DNA of 64,000 nucleotides from Microbacterium trichothecenolyticum (GCF_030818955.1 NZ_JAUTBF010000001.1:868001-932000); one strand, 5' to 3'. Shown: positions 11,800 to 21,283, counted from the stretch's first letter. Program-made: numbers and translations. Notes: a model not told the origin generated them from the letters alone.

Positions 11800-12993
11800 T
11801 TGAGCGATCTGCGCCTGTTCACATCCGAGTCCGTCACCGAAGGACACCCCGACAAGATCTGCGATCAGATCTCCGACAGCATCTTGGATGCCATCCTCAC
11901 CGACGACCCCACCGGGCGCGTCGCCGTCGAGACCCTCGTGACGACCGGACTCGTGCACGTGGCCGGTGAGGTGTCGACGAGCGCCTACGTCGAGATCCCC
12001 GCGATCGTACGCGGCGTCGTCAACCGCATCGGGTACACCTCGAGCGACACCGGCTTCGACGGCGAGTCGTGCGGCGTGTCCGTCTCGATCGGCGCGCAAT
12101 CGTCCGACATCGCCGCCGGCGTCAACAAGGCGTTCGAGCAGCGCGAGCGCGGCTCCGTCGATCCCCGCGATCTGCAGGGCGCGGGCGACCAGGGCATCAT
12201 GTTCGGATTCGCCACGAACGAGACCCCGCAGCTCATGCCGATGGCCGCGTGGACCGCTCACCGCATCGCCGAGCGACTGGCATCCGTTCGCAAAGACGGC
12301 ACCCTGCCGTTCCTCCGCCCCGATGGCAAGACACAGGTCACTTTGGGCTACGACGGCTTCACACCGCGCAGCGTGGACTCGGTGGTGCTGTCGACGCAGC
12401 ACCACCCCGACATCTCGCAGGAAGACCTGCGGGCGCAGGTGCAGGCCGCGGTCATCGACCCGGTCCTGGCCGAGACGGGTCTCGAGCTGCCCGATGTGAA
12501 GTACTACATCAACCCGGCCGGCCCCTTCGTCATCGGCGGCCCGAAGGGCGACGCCGGTCTCACCGGCCGCAAGATCATCATCGACACGTATGGCGGAGCC
12601 TCGCGCCACGGCGGCGGTGCCTTCAGCGGCAAAGACCCGTCGAAGGTCGACCGTTCCGCCGCCTACGCCATGCGCTGGGTCGCCAAGAACGCCGTCGCCG
12701 CCGGCCTCGCCGACCGCCTCGAGGTGCAGGTCGCGTACGCGATCGGCAAGGCCAACCCCGTGGGCCTGTACGTCGAGTCGTTCGGCACCGCGCACGTGGC
12801 CGACGAGGTGATCGTCCGCGCCATCCGCGACGTGTTCGACCTGCGCCCCGCGGCCATCGTCGACCAGCTCGACCTGCTCCGCCCGATCTACGCGCAGACC
12901 GCGACGTACGGCCACTTCGGCCGCGAGCTCCCCGACTTCACCTGGGAGCGCACCGACCGCGTCGACGAGCTGCGCGCGGCCGCCGGGCTCTGA
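11800..12993 (+). CDS. metK: S-adenosylmethionine synthetase
   Basis: A 397-residue enzyme that joins methionine and ATP to give S-adenosylmethionine, the methyl donor for RsmB and TrmI in this window. The ATP-binding GHPDK motif is at residues 15-19, followed by DQISD, and a [10 protein letters not shown] motif occurs about residue 268. I take the TTG at 11800 as start because it gives the usual N-terminus ([16 protein letters not shown]) and is preceded by CCGGAG; there is no ATG or GTG in frame that would preserve this segment. It follows the rpoZ terminator, so it should have its own promoter, perhaps CATACT at 11756-11761. Confidence 0.95.
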   Translation: MSDLRLFTSESVTEGHPDKICDQISDSILDAILTDDPTGRVAVETLVTTGLVHVAGEVSTSAYVEIPAIVRGVVNRIGYTSSDTGFDGESCGVSVSIGAQSSDIAAGVNKAFEQRERGSVDPRDLQGAGDQGIMFGFATNETPQLMPMAAWTAHRIAERLASVRKDGTLPFLRPDGKTQVTLGYDGFTPRSVDSVVLSTQHHPDISQEDLRAQVQAAVIDPVLAETGLELPDVKYYINPAGPFVIGGPKGDAGLTGRKIIIDTYGGASRHGGGAFSGKDPSKVDRSAAYAMRWVAKNAVAAGLADRLEVQVAYAIGKANPVGLYVESFGTAHVADEVIVRAIRDVFDLRPAAIVDQLDLLRPIYAQTATYGHFGRELPDFTWERTDRVDELRAAAGL

Positions 12994-13062
12994 CGGTGGC
13001 GCAGGCGCCGCGCAGGGCGTCTCCGCTCCCGCGGCGGGGCTCGCGCACGGGGGAGTCCCGCG

Positions 13063-15045
13063 GTGAGTAAGCGCCGCGTCGCCCGCGTGCAGCTCGAATC
13101 GCCCGTCCCCCAGCTCGACCGCCTCTTCGACTACGCCGTCCCGCATCCCCTCGTGGCCGATACGGCACCGGGTGTGCGGGTGAAGGTGCCGTTGCGTTCC
13201 GCGGGCCGCATGATGGACGCCTTCGTGGTCGACGTGGTCGCCGACGACGGCACCGAGCGGCCCCTGTCGTCGATCGAGGCGGTGGTATCGCCGATGCCGG
13301 TGCTGCCCGAACGGTTGTACACCCTCGCGCGGCGCGTGGCCGATCGCGCCGCAGGATCAGTGAGCGACGTCCTGCGCCTGGCCGTGCCCAAGCGCATGGT
13401 GAGGGCAGAGAAAGCGTGGGCGGCAGCACCCCCGCCCGAGATACCCGAGGTGGTCCCGGCATCCGGCTCCCGCGCGGAACAGCTGCTCGCGCCCTACCCG
13501 GGACTGGCCGCCGCGCTCGACGCGGGCGAGCGGGTGGCGCTCGATGCCCCGCCGTACCCGAGCGGCGACCTTCCGCGCGGGGCATGGGCCGACCTGCTCG
13601 CCGCCGCCGCCGTGCGCACCCTCGCTCGGGGTCGCAGCGCCGTGCTCGTCGTGCCCGACTACCGCGACCAGGCGCAGGTGCTCGCCGCCCTCGCAGAGCT
13701 CGTGACCCCGGATGCCATCGTGCGCGACGACGCGGACCAATCCGGCCCCGCCCGCTACGCGCAGTACCTGCGCACCCTGGCGCCCGTGCCGTGCATCGTC
13801 GTCGGTCGCCGCTCCGGCGTCTACGCCCCCGCACATGACACGGGTCTCGTCGCGATCTGGGACGACGGCGACTCGCTGCTGTCCGAACCGCTCGCCCCGG
13901 GTGTCCACGCGCGCGACGCGGCGCTGGTCCGCCAAGAGCTCGAGCACTCGGCGCTGCTGTTCGCCGGTCATACCCGCACGACCGATGTGCAGCGGCTGGT
14001 CGAGGTGGGCTACGTGCGCGAGATCGCGCAGACCCGGCGCCCCAGCCCGCGTGTCGTGCTCAGCGCGACGCGCGAGGGCGAGCAGCGACAATCGCGCGTG
14101 CCCTCCTCGGCGTTCGCCGCGGCCCGAGAGGCTCTGAAGAGCGGGCCGGTACTCGTTCAAGTCGCCCGCCCCGGGTACGCGCCATCGCTCGTGTGCGCCG
14201 ACTGCCGTCGACCCGCCCGGTGTCAGCACTGCGCGGGCCCCCTGCGCGCGGCCCGCCCCGGCGCGACGCCGGTGTGCGCCTGGTGTGGACGCAGTGCCCA
14301 CGCGTGGACATGCGGGCACTGCGGCTCCGCCAAACTGCGCATGGCGTCGTCGGGCAGCGAACGCACCGCCGACGAGCTGGGTCGCGCGTTCCCGAACACG
14401 CGGGTGATCGTGGCCGACGGGACGCATCCCGTGGCCGAGGTCGACGCACACCCCGCTCTCGTCATCGCCACGCGCGGCGCGGAACCGCTCGCCCGCGGGG
14501 GCTATCACGCCGTGATCCTGCTCGACGGCGACCGCATGCTGCAGAACGAGGCGCTGCGCATCGGCGAGCACTGCCTGCGGTGGTGGTCGAACGCCGCCGC
14601 CCTCGCCGCTCCCGGCGCGCCCGTGCACCTGGTCGGCGTCGCCGGGCCCGTCGCCCGGGCTTTGGCGACCTGGACTCAGCCCGCGTATGCCCGCGCCGAG
14701 TTGGCCGATCGCGCTCCGCTGCGCATGCCACCGGCCGTACGCGTCGCCAGCGTCGACGGACACGCCCGCAACGTCGACACGCTGCTGGCGTCTCTGCGAG
14801 AGAGCGTGCCCGACCTCGATCCGCTGGCCGTGCTCGGCCCGGTCGACACGTCGGAGAGCCCCGACGTCGCCACCTCCCGCGCGCTCGTGCGCTTCGACTA
14901 CGCCCACGGCCGGGCGGTCGCCGACGCCCTGCGGGCGGGCGTGATCGCCGACGCCCTCCGGGCCCGCAAGCCGCGCAAAGACCGCGGGCCGAAGCCGCGC
15001 AGTACGCTCAGAGTCCGCCTCGACATCCCCGAGCCCGACCTCTGA
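13063..15045 (+). CDS. priA: Primosomal protein N' (PriA), helicase-inactive actinobacterial form
   Basis: A 660-residue PriA-family protein, expected to bind stalled or repaired replication forks. The N-terminal 3'-DNA-binding region begins RVARVQLESPVPQLDRLFDY. The zinc-binding region has the expected paired cysteines between about residues 377 and 431 (CADC, CQHC, CAWC, CGHC). The helicase core looks dead: where a Walker A lysine belongs there is LDAPPYPSGDLPRG, and the DEAH box is replaced by IWDDGDS. Actinobacterial PriA proteins are known to lack helicase motifs, so this is a lineage trait rather than decay. GTG start, 69 bases after metK and 55 bases before fmt. Confidence 0.9.
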   Translation: MSKRRVARVQLESPVPQLDRLFDYAVPHPLVADTAPGVRVKVPLRSAGRMMDAFVVDVVADDGTERPLSSIEAVVSPMPVLPERLYTLARRVADRAAGSVSDVLRLAVPKRMVRAEKAWAAAPPPEIPEVVPASGSRAEQLLAPYPGLAAALDAGERVALDAPPYPSGDLPRGAWADLLAAAAVRTLARGRSAVLVVPDYRDQAQVLAALAELVTPDAIVRDDADQSGPARYAQYLRTLAPVPCIVVGRRSGVYAPAHDTGLVAIWDDGDSLLSEPLAPGVHARDAALVRQELEHSALLFAGHTRTTDVQRLVEVGYVREIAQTRRPSPRVVLSATREGEQRQSRVPSSAFAAAREALKSGPVLVQVARPGYAPSLVCADCRRPARCQHCAGPLRAARPGATPVCAWCGRSAHAWTCGHCGSAKLRMASSGSERTADELGRAFPNTRVIVADGTHPVAEVDAHPALVIATRGAEPLARGGYHAVILLDGDRMLQNEALRIGEHCLRWWSNAAALAAPGAPVHLVGVAGPVARALATWTQPAYARAELADRAPLRMPPAVRVASVDGHARNVDTLLASLRESVPDLDPLAVLGPVDTSESPDVATSRALVRFDYAHGRAVADALRAGVIADALRARKPRKDRGPKPRSTLRVRLDIPEPDL

Positions 15046-15100
15046 GCGCGGCACGTCGCTTCGCCGCACCCGCCCGCTCACACCCCGTCTGAGGAGAACC

Positions 15101-16018
15101 ATGCGCCTCGTCTTCGCCGGCACCCCCGCCGTCGCCGTCCCTTCGCTGCGAGCTCTGGCATCCGGGCCGCACGAGATCGCCGCGGTCGTCACCCGCTCCG
15201 ACGCCCCTCTCGGGCGCAAGCGCGTGTTGACGCCGTCGCCCGTCGCCCAGGCTGCAGACGAGCTCGGACTCCCGGTGATCAAGGCCGACCGCCTCGACGC
15301 CGACGCGACCGATCGCATCGCCGCCCTCGCGCCCGAGCTGGGGGTGATCGTGGCGTACGGCGGCCTGGTGCGCGAGCCGCTGCTGTCCACCCCGGCCCAC
15401 GGCTGGATCAACCTGCACTTCTCGCTGCTTCCGCGCTGGCGCGGTGCCGCACCCGTGCAGCGGGCCCTCATCGCGGGCGACACCGTGACCGGCGCGAGCG
15501 TGTTCCAGCTGGTCGCCGCACTCGACGCGGGCGACGTGTTCGCCGAGGAGCGCTACGAGATCCCCGGCGGAGCGACCGCGGCCGACGCGCTCGACGACCT
15601 GGCGGACCTCGGGGCGCCGCTGCTGGCCCGCGTGGTCGACGGCATCGCCGAGGGAACCGCCGTCGCGACGCCGCAGCAGGGCGAAGCGACGCTCGCCCCC
15701 AAGCTCACGTTCGAAGACGGCGCCCTCGACTTCGCCCGCGACGCCCAGAGCCTCCTGCATCGCATCGCCGGGGTGACGCCCGAGCCCGGCGCGCACACCA
15801 CCCTCGACGGCGCACGGTTCAAAGTGCTGCGTGCCACCCCCACCGACGCGCCCCCCATCCCGCCCGGGCACGTCGTGGCATCCGGCAAAGACGTCCTCGT
15901 CGGCACGGCGACGACCCCGCTGCGTCTCGAGAGCGTCCAGCCGGCCGGCAAGGCAGCGATGGACGCGGGCGACTGGTTCCGCGGCCTGCGCACGAGCGAT
16001 CCGGTGCTCGGCGCATGA
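15101..16018 (+). CDS. fmt: Methionyl-tRNA formyltransferase
   Basis: A 305-residue enzyme that formylates initiator Met-tRNA with 10-formyl-tetrahydrofolate. The catalytic N104 and H106 lie in GWINLHFSLLPRWRGAAP, and the N-terminal fold begins MRLVFAGTPAVAVPSL. The C-terminal OB-like domain starts near residue 205. The ATG is preceded by GAGGAGAACC. Its stop overlaps the rsmB ATG (ATGA), the conserved fmt-rsmB pair seen across bacteria. No def (deformylase) gene is next to it here. Confidence 0.96.
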   Translation: MRLVFAGTPAVAVPSLRALASGPHEIAAVVTRSDAPLGRKRVLTPSPVAQAADELGLPVIKADRLDADATDRIAALAPELGVIVAYGGLVREPLLSTPAHGWINLHFSLLPRWRGAAPVQRALIAGDTVTGASVFQLVAALDAGDVFAEERYEIPGGATAADALDDLADLGAPLLARVVDGIAEGTAVATPQQGEATLAPKLTFEDGALDFARDAQSLLHRIAGVTPEPGAHTTLDGARFKVLRATPTDAPPIPPGHVVASGKDVLVGTATTPLRLESVQPAGKAAMDAGDWFRGLRTSDPVLGA

Positions 16019-17385
16019 GCGTGCAGGGAGCGCGCGCCGTCGCCTACGAGGTGCTGCGCGCCGTCTCGGACGACGGGGCGTACGCAAATCTGCTCCTGCC
16101 GCACGCGATCGTGCGCGCGGGTTTGGATGCCAAAGACGCCGGCCTCGCGACAGAACTGACGTACGGGACCCTGCGCCGCCGCGGCACGTACGACGCGATC
16201 ATCGCCGTGGCCGCCGACCGGACCGTCGACCGCATCGCCCCGGCCGTCCTCGACGCGCTGCGACTCGGCGTGCATCAGCTGCTGTCGACGCGTGTCGCCT
16301 CGCACGCCGCCGTGAACGAGTCGGTCGAGCTCGCACGCCGCAACGGCGGCGGCAAGGGCGCCGCGGGATTCGCCAACGCGGTGCTGCGCCGCATCTCGCG
16401 CGACAACCCGGGGGAGTGGATGCAGCGCATCGCCGCCGCGGCACGCAGTGACGACGAGCGCATCGGCGTCACCACCTCGCACCCGGTGTGGATCGTGCGA
16501 GCACTGCGCCGGGCGCTGACCGCCGAGGGTCGCGCCGACGAACTCGACGGCCTGCTCGAGGCCGACAACGTCGCCCCGCGCGTCGCGATGATCGCGCTGC
16601 CCGGTCTGGCCGAGGTTCCCGACGACGCGACCCCCGCGCGGTACGCCCCGAGCGCGTTCACCACTCGCGGCGGAGACCCCGAGCACCTCATCCGCGCCTC
16701 CGACGGGCGGATCCGCGTACAGGACGAGGGGTCGCAGCTCGCCGCCCTCGCCCTGAGCCGTGCCATGCCGATCCGCGCGGGGGAGCGGTGGCTCGACCTC
16801 TGCGCCGGCCCGGGCGGCAAGACGGCCCTGCTGGCCGCCGAGGCCCTCGCGGCAGGTGCGCATCTCGACGCCAACGAGATCGCGCCGGCGCGTGCCGGCC
16901 TCGTGCGCCACGCCGTGGCATCCGTCCCCCTCGACGTCGAGGTGAGCGAGGAGGACGGACGCGAACGCGCGGCCCACTCGCCCGAGGCGTACGACCGTAT
17001 CCTCGTCGATGCGCCGTGCACGGGGATCGGTGCGCTGCGCCGCCGGCCCGAGGCGCGCTGGCGGAAGACCCCCGCCGATGTTCCCGACCTCACCGCGTTG
17101 CAGCGAGAACTGGTGCTGGCGGCGTTCGAGGCCCTCACACCGGGCGGTGTCGTGGCGTACGTGACCTGCTCTCCGCATCTGGCCGAGACCTCGGGCGTTC
17201 TCGCCGAGGTCAGGCGCGAGCTCGGCGACCGGGTCGAAGAACTCGACGCCCGCGCGATCGTGCGGTCGGTGTCGGTCGACGACATCGACCTGCCCGCCCA
17301 GGCCGACGGCTCGCTGCGCGCTCAGCTCTGGCCGCACCGCCACGGCACCGACGCGATGTCGATCGCTCTCCTGCGCAAGCGCTGA
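16015..17385 (+). CDS. rsmB: 16S rRNA (cytosine-C5) methyltransferase RsmB
   Basis: A 456-residue protein with an N-terminal NusB-like RNA-binding domain (about residues 1-140) and a C-terminal SAM-dependent RNA m5C methyltransferase. The SAM motif LDLCAGPGGKTALLAA begins near residue 260. Both catalytic cysteines are present: C335 in DAPCTGIG and C385 in TCSPH. RsmB methylates C967 (E. coli numbering) of 16S rRNA. The start overlaps the fmt stop by four bases. A large inverted repeat follows the stop. Confidence 0.95.
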   Translation: MSVQGARAVAYEVLRAVSDDGAYANLLLPHAIVRAGLDAKDAGLATELTYGTLRRRGTYDAIIAVAADRTVDRIAPAVLDALRLGVHQLLSTRVASHAAVNESVELARRNGGGKGAAGFANAVLRRISRDNPGEWMQRIAAAARSDDERIGVTTSHPVWIVRALRRALTAEGRADELDGLLEADNVAPRVAMIALPGLAEVPDDATPARYAPSAFTTRGGDPEHLIRASDGRIRVQDEGSQLAALALSRAMPIRAGERWLDLCAGPGGKTALLAAEALAAGAHLDANEIAPARAGLVRHAVASVPLDVEVSEEDGRERAAHSPEAYDRILVDAPCTGIGALRRRPEARWRKTPADVPDLTALQRELVLAAFEALTPGGVVAYVTCSPHLAETSGVLAEVRRELGDRVEELDARAIVRSVSVDDIDLPAQADGSLRAQLWPHRHGTDAMSIALLRKR

Positions 17386-17405
17386 CCGCACCCGTCCCCT
17401 TCCTG

Positions 17406-17465
17406 TTGAGTGTCCAAGACACGCCGCATCCGTCCGGCACCGTGCGGCGTGTCTTGGACACTCGA
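17406..17465. repeat. Intergenic inverted repeat family B, copy 1
   Basis: Two 23-base arms (17406-17428 and 17443-17465) are complementary with a single mismatch around a 14-base loop. The arm core is TGTCCAAGACACGCCG. It lies 20 bases after rsmB and just ahead of the rpe promoter. A related, more diverged copy is at 41460-41519. It can serve as a terminator but the arm sequence is conserved between copies, which a plain terminator would not need. Confidence 0.85.
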
Positions 17466-17513
17466 CGAGCGGAGCGCGCCGCGCTCGCGCAGGGCCGCGC
17501 GGTCGGGCGCGCC

Positions 17514-17519
17514 CATAAT
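17514..17519 (+). promoter_or_regulatory. -10 box of a leaderless rpe transcript
   Basis: CATAAT ends six bases before the GTG start of rpe, so transcription should begin at or next to the start codon and no ribosome-binding site is present or needed. Confidence 0.55.
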
Positions 17520-17525
17520 GGGTGA

Positions 17526-18185
17526 GTGCCCCGCATCAACCCGAGCATCCTCGCCGCCGACTTCGTCAACATGCAGGCCGAGCTCGCGCGCATCGCCGGC
17601 GCCGACTTCGTGCACGTCGACGTCATGGACAACCACTTCGTGCCGAACCTCACGTTCGGGCCGCAGATGGTGGGCCGCATCCAGGAGACCAGCCCGGTGC
17701 CACTCGACGTGCACCTGATGATCGACGATCCCGACCGGTGGGCTCCGGCCTACGCCGAGTTGGGCGCGGCGTCCGTCACCTTCCACCTCGAGGCCGCGGC
17801 ATCCCCGATCGCTCTTGCCCGTCAGCTGCGTGCGATCGGTGCCCGTGCGGGCGTCGCCGTCAAACCCGGCACCCCGGTCGAGAACCTCTTCGATTCGCTC
17901 AACGAGTTCGATCAGATCCTCGTGATGACGGTCGAGCCGGGCTTCGGCGGGCAGTCGTTCATGCCCGAGACCATGCCGAAGCTCCGCGCCCTCGCCGATG
18001 AGGCCAAGCGCCGCGGATCGAACGTGTGGCTGCAGGTCGACGGCGGCATCGGGGAGTCGACGATCGCGCAGGCCGCCGAGGCCGGAGCCGATACGTTCGT
18101 CGCCGGCTCCGCCGTGTTCGGCGCCGACGATCCCGACCGGGCCATCCAGTCGCTGCGTGCCGCGGCGGCTCGACACCACCACTGA
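17526..18185 (+). CDS. rpe: Ribulose-phosphate 3-epimerase
   Basis: A 219-residue TIM-barrel epimerase interconverting ribulose 5-phosphate and xylulose 5-phosphate in the pentose phosphate pathway. Typical segments are PSILAADF at residues 6-13, HVDVMDNHFVPNLTFG at about 34-49, HLMI at 63-66, VEPGFGGQSF near 138 and VDGGI near 174; metal-binding H34/D36/H63/D175-type positions are present. The GTG start lies six bases after a -10 box, giving a leaderless mRNA. rpe upstream of hisEG is a common actinobacterial order, and the pentose phosphates it handles feed the PRPP used by HisG. Confidence 0.96.
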   Translation: MPRINPSILAADFVNMQAELARIAGADFVHVDVMDNHFVPNLTFGPQMVGRIQETSPVPLDVHLMIDDPDRWAPAYAELGAASVTFHLEAAASPIALARQLRAIGARAGVAVKPGTPVENLFDSLNEFDQILVMTVEPGFGGQSFMPETMPKLRALADEAKRRGSNVWLQVDGGIGESTIAQAAEAGADTFVAGSAVFGADDPDRAIQSLRAAAARHHH

Positions 18186-18298
18186 GCGACCCGGCATCCC
18201 CGTCGCGCACGCCGGTGCTGTCCGCCGGCGCTCACGAGCCGGTCGCCCGTCCGCACCGCTGGCGCCGGCTCGCCACCGCACCGCCGGCCGCCCTCCCA

Positions 18299-18367
18299 CG
18301 CATAAACGCGATCGACGCGCATAAACGCGCTCTCCCCGCGTTTCTGCGAGCAGAAAGCGTTTATGCG
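18299..18367. repeat. Intergenic repeat family A, copy 2
   Basis: Same R-R-R'-R' layout as at 1462-1530: direct units at 18299-18310 and 18318-18329, inverted units at 18338-18348 (one changed base, TTTCTG) and 18357-18367. It fills the middle of the 262-base gap between rpe and hisE; the rest of that gap shows no gene. Confidence 0.85.
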
Positions 18368-18435
18368 TGTCAGACGCCCGACACACCTCCCGCCTCACGC
18401 GCACCCCGCGGCACCGCCCACCCCCGCCGACCCGA

Positions 18436-18441
18436 TACCCT
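18436..18441 (+). promoter_or_regulatory. -10 box of a leaderless hisE transcript
   Basis: TACCCT (TANNNT) ends six bases before the GTG start of hisE, the same spacing as at rpe, polA, pdtaR and others in this window. Confidence 0.5.
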
Positions 18442-18447
18442 GGATGC

Positions 18448-18711
18448 GTGAAGACCTTCGACGACCTGTTCGCGGAACTCAGCGCCAAGGCCGTCGAGCG
18501 ACCCGCCGGCTCCGGCACCGTGGCCCAGCTCGATGCGGGCGTGCACGCGATCGGCAAGAAGATCGTCGAAGAGGCCGCCGAGGTGTGGATGGCCGCGGAG
18601 TACGAGTCCGACGCCGCCGCCGCCGAGGAGATCTCGCAGCTGCTGTACCACCTGCAGACGCTCATGCTCGCGAAGGGCCTGTCGCTCGAAGACGTCTACC
18701 GACATCTCTGA
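18448..18711 (+). CDS. hisE: Phosphoribosyl-ATP diphosphatase
   Basis: An 87-residue all-alpha NTP pyrophosphohydrolase (MazG-like fold) that removes pyrophosphate from phosphoribosyl-ATP, step two of histidine synthesis. The metal-binding signature [17 protein letters not shown] is at about residues 34-50, followed by [16 protein letters not shown] start at the GTG at 18448 ([11 protein letters not shown]): it gives the usual length and sits correctly behind a -10 box. A longer frame runs back to 18367 but its sequence is noncoding-like and overlaps the repeat. hisI is a separate gene downstream, so HisE and HisI are not fused. Confidence 0.93.
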   Translation: MKTFDDLFAELSAKAVERPAGSGTVAQLDAGVHAIGKKIVEEAAEVWMAAEYESDAAAAEEISQLLYHLQTLMLAKGLSLEDVYRHL

Positions 18712-18754
18712 GCCCGCGCCCCGCCCCGCTCACTCCAACACGAAAGCCCCCGTC

Positions 18755-19597
18755 ATGCTGCGCATCGCCGTGCCGAACAAGGGGTCGCTCGCCGAGACCG
18801 CCGCCGAGATGCTCTCGGAGGCCGGTTACACCGGACGACGCGACTCGAAAGACCTTTACACCGTCGACCCCGTCAACGAGGTCGAGTTCTTCTACCTCCG
18901 TCCCCGTGACATCGCGACCTACGTCGGCTCCGGTGCCCTCGACGTCGGCATCACCGGCCGCGACCTGCTGCTGGATGCCCGCATGCCCGGCGCCCGCGAG
19001 GTCGAGTCGCTCGGCTTCGCCGGCTCCACGTTCCGCTTCGCGGGTCGCCCCGGCCGCTTCACCGACGTCGAAGACCTGCAGGGCCTTCGCGTCGCCACCG
19101 CCTACCCGGGCCTCGTCGACGCCTTCCTCGACGAGCGCGGCGTCGCCGTCGACATCGTGCCGCTGGACGGCGCGGTCGAGTCGGCCGTGCAGCTCGGAGT
19201 GGCGGATGCCGTCGCCGACGTCGTCTCGACCGGCACGACGCTGCGCCAGGCGGGGCTCGAGATCTTCGGACCCGTGCTCCTCGAGAGCGACGCGGTGCTC
19301 ATCGCCGGTCCCAACGACGTCGAGGGCACCGAGACGTTGCTGCGGCGCCTGCGCGGAGTCCTCGCGGCCCGCAAGTACGTCCTCATCGACTACGACCTGC
19401 CGACGGCCCTCATCGACCAGGCGATCGCCGTCGCCCCCGGGCTGGAGTCGCCGACGATCTCGCCGCTGCGCGACCCGGAATGGGTCGCCGTGCGCGTCAT
19501 GAGCCCGCGCCGCGACGTCAACCGCGTCATGGACGAGCTGTACGCGATCGGCGCGCGCGCGATCCTCGTCACCGAGATCCTCGCCGCGAGGCTCTGA
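18755..19597 (+). CDS. hisG: ATP phosphoribosyltransferase (long form)
   Basis: A 280-residue HisG that joins ATP and PRPP, the first and feedback-controlled step of histidine synthesis. N-terminus [16 protein letters not shown], phosphate-binding segment [15 protein letters not shown] near residues 153-167, and a C-terminal ACT-like regulatory domain (about 205-280, ending in [11 protein letters not shown]), which marks the long, histidine-inhibited form that does not need HisZ. Start ATG at 18755, 43 bases after hisE with a weak ribosome-binding site. The stop overlaps the hisF start by one base (TGATG). Confidence 0.95.
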   Translation: MLRIAVPNKGSLAETAAEMLSEAGYTGRRDSKDLYTVDPVNEVEFFYLRPRDIATYVGSGALDVGITGRDLLLDARMPGAREVESLGFAGSTFRFAGRPGRFTDVEDLQGLRVATAYPGLVDAFLDERGVAVDIVPLDGAVESAVQLGVADAVADVVSTGTTLRQAGLEIFGPVLLESDAVLIAGPNDVEGTETLLRRLRGVLAARKYVLIDYDLPTALIDQAIAVAPGLESPTISPLRDPEWVAVRVMSPRRDVNRVMDELYAIGARAILVTEILAARL

Positions 19598-20361
19598 TGA
19601 CTCTCGCGCGTCGCGTCATCCCGTGCCTCGACGTCGCGGCCGGCCGCGTCGTGAAGGGCGTGAACTTCCTCGACCTGCGCGACATGGGAGACCCCGTCGA
19701 ACTGGCGAAGCTGTACTTCGAGCAGGGTGCCGACGAGGTCACCTTCCTCGACGTCACCGCGACCGTCGACGAGCGCTCGACCACGTACGACGTGGTGCGC
19801 CGCACCGCGGAGCAGGTCTTCATCCCGCTCACCGTCGGCGGGGGAGTGCGCTCCGCCGACGACGTCGCGCGCCTGCTCGCGGTCGGCGCCGACAAGATCG
19901 GCGTGAACTCCGCCGCGATCGCGCGTCCGGACCTGATCGACGAGATCGCCGACCGCTTCGGCGCGCAGGTGGTCGTGCTGTCCCTCGACGTCAAGCGCGC
20001 GGCATCCACGCCGTCCGGCTTCGTCGTGACGACGCACGGCGGCCGCACCGAGACCACCCTCGACGCCCTCGAGTGGGCACGCGAGGCGGTCGAACGCGGC
20101 GCGGGCGAACTGTTGGTCAACTCGATCGACGCCGACGGCACGAAGCAGGGCTTCGACCTCGAGCTCGTCCGCCTCATGCGCCAGGTCGCCGCCGTCCCGG
20201 TCATCGCCTCCGGCGGTGCGGGCGCTCTGGAGCACTTCGCCCCCGCCATCCAGGCCGGCGCCGACGCCGTGCTCGCGGCATCCGTGTTCCACTCCGCCCA
20301 GCTCACCGTCGGACAGGTCAAGGACGCCATGGCGGCCGAGGGGATCGAGGTGCGCCGATGA
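19597..20361 (+). CDS. hisF: Imidazole glycerol phosphate synthase cyclase subunit
   Basis: A 254-residue TIM-barrel cyclase that with HisH converts PRFAR plus ammonia to imidazole glycerol phosphate and AICAR. The catalytic aspartates are in IPCLDV (residue 12) and [10 protein letters not shown] (about residue 132). Phosphate-binding segments GGGVRS and [10 protein letters not shown] are present. The hisH, hisA and hisB/C/D genes are not in the window. The start is one base inside the hisG stop and the stop overlaps hisI by four bases. Confidence 0.96.
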   Translation: MTLARRVIPCLDVAAGRVVKGVNFLDLRDMGDPVELAKLYFEQGADEVTFLDVTATVDERSTTYDVVRRTAEQVFIPLTVGGGVRSADDVARLLAVGADKIGVNSAAIARPDLIDEIADRFGAQVVVLSLDVKRAASTPSGFVVTTHGGRTETTLDALEWAREAVERGAGELLVNSIDADGTKQGFDLELVRLMRQVAAVPVIASGGAGALEHFAPAIQAGADAVLAASVFHSAQLTVGQVKDAMAAEGIEVRR

Positions 20362-20696
20362 GCGTCGAGCGCGTCACGTACAACGCCGACGGCCTGGTGC
20401 CGGCGGTCATCCAGCAGTTCGACTCGCGCGAGGTGCTGATGATGGGGTGGATGGATGCCGAGGCCCTGAACCGCACGCTGACCACCGGCCGCGTGACGTT
20501 CTGGTCGCGCTCGCGTCAGGAGTACTGGCGCAAGGGCGACACCTCGGGCCACATCCAGCTCGTGAAGGGCGCACGCCTGGACTGCGACGGCGACACGCTG
20601 CTGATCGAGGTCGACCAGATCGGCGCGGCCTGCCACACCGGCGACCACACGTGCTTCGACGCCGACGACCTGCACCCGGTCGTAGGAGAGCGCTGA
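20358..20696 (+). CDS. hisI: Phosphoribosyl-AMP cyclohydrolase
   Basis: A 112-residue metal-dependent cyclohydrolase that opens the adenine ring of PR-AMP, step three of histidine synthesis. Metal residues are visible: the DCDGD cluster at 75-79 for Mg and C92/C99 in CHTGDHTCF for Zn. The [17 protein letters not shown] segment (49-65) is family-typical. The start overlaps hisF (ATGA) and the TGA stop overlaps the next ATG by one base, so histidine and tryptophan genes are translationally joined. No HisE domain is fused. Confidence 0.96.
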   Translation: MSVERVTYNADGLVPAVIQQFDSREVLMMGWMDAEALNRTLTTGRVTFWSRSRQEYWRKGDTSGHIQLVKGARLDCDGDTLLIEVDQIGAACHTGDHTCFDADDLHPVVGER

Positions 20697-21283
20697 TGCG
20701 CCGCGCCCGCTCGACGGCGGTGCTCGCGATGCTCCTCGCCGGGGCGATCGGTGTGATCGCCTCGACGCAGACCTGGATCGAGGTCACCCTCGACGACGGC
20801 GCACAACAGACCCTCGCCGTGCCGGGCGCCGACGCGCTGCCCGTGCTCACCCCGTTGAGCCTGGCCGCTCTGGCTCTCGGCGCGGCCCTGTCGATCGTCG
20901 GCCCGGTCATGCGCTACGTCTTCGGTGCTCTCGGCCTGCTGATCGCCGCGTTCATGGGCGTCGGCACCGTGCAGATGATCGTCGCCACACCCGTCGCCGC
21001 AACGGCGGCCACGGTCACCGAGGCCACCGGCATCTCGGGAACGGATGCCGTGGCCTCCCTCGTGACGGACATGTCGCTCACCCCATGGCCCGTCGTCACC
21101 CTGCTCGCTCAGATCGTGCTCGCGGCAGCCGCGGCGTTCACCCTTGCCACGGCGCACCGCTGGACCTCGGGCGCGAGCCGCAAGTACCGCACCGCCGCCG
21201 AGGCCGGGGGAGACGCGGGTCGCCCGCACGACGCGATCGACTCGTGGGACGACCTGTCGCGCGGCGACGACCCCACGGCCTGA
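20696..21283 (+). CDS. Trp biosynthesis-associated membrane protein
   Basis: A 195-residue membrane protein of the Trp_oprn_chp type. Four hydrophobic segments can be seen at about residues 6-24, 48-70, 75-98 and 135-155, with the first outside loop IASTQTWIEVTLDD containing the family-like TxTW(I/V) stretch. The C-terminal 40 residues are hydrophilic. It lies between hisI and the trp genes in many actinobacteria, and a role in tryptophan synthesis is inferred only from that context. Start ATG shares its A with the hisI stop. In relatives trpE commonly lies just before this gene; here it is absent. Confidence 0.85.
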   Translation: MRRARSTAVLAMLLAGAIGVIASTQTWIEVTLDDGAQQTLAVPGADALPVLTPLSLAALALGAALSIVGPVMRYVFGALGLLIAAFMGVGTVQMIVATPVAATAATVTEATGISGTDAVASLVTDMSLTPWPVVTLLAQIVLAAAAAFTLATAHRWTSGASRKYRTAAEAGGDAGRPHDAIDSWDDLSRGDDPTA

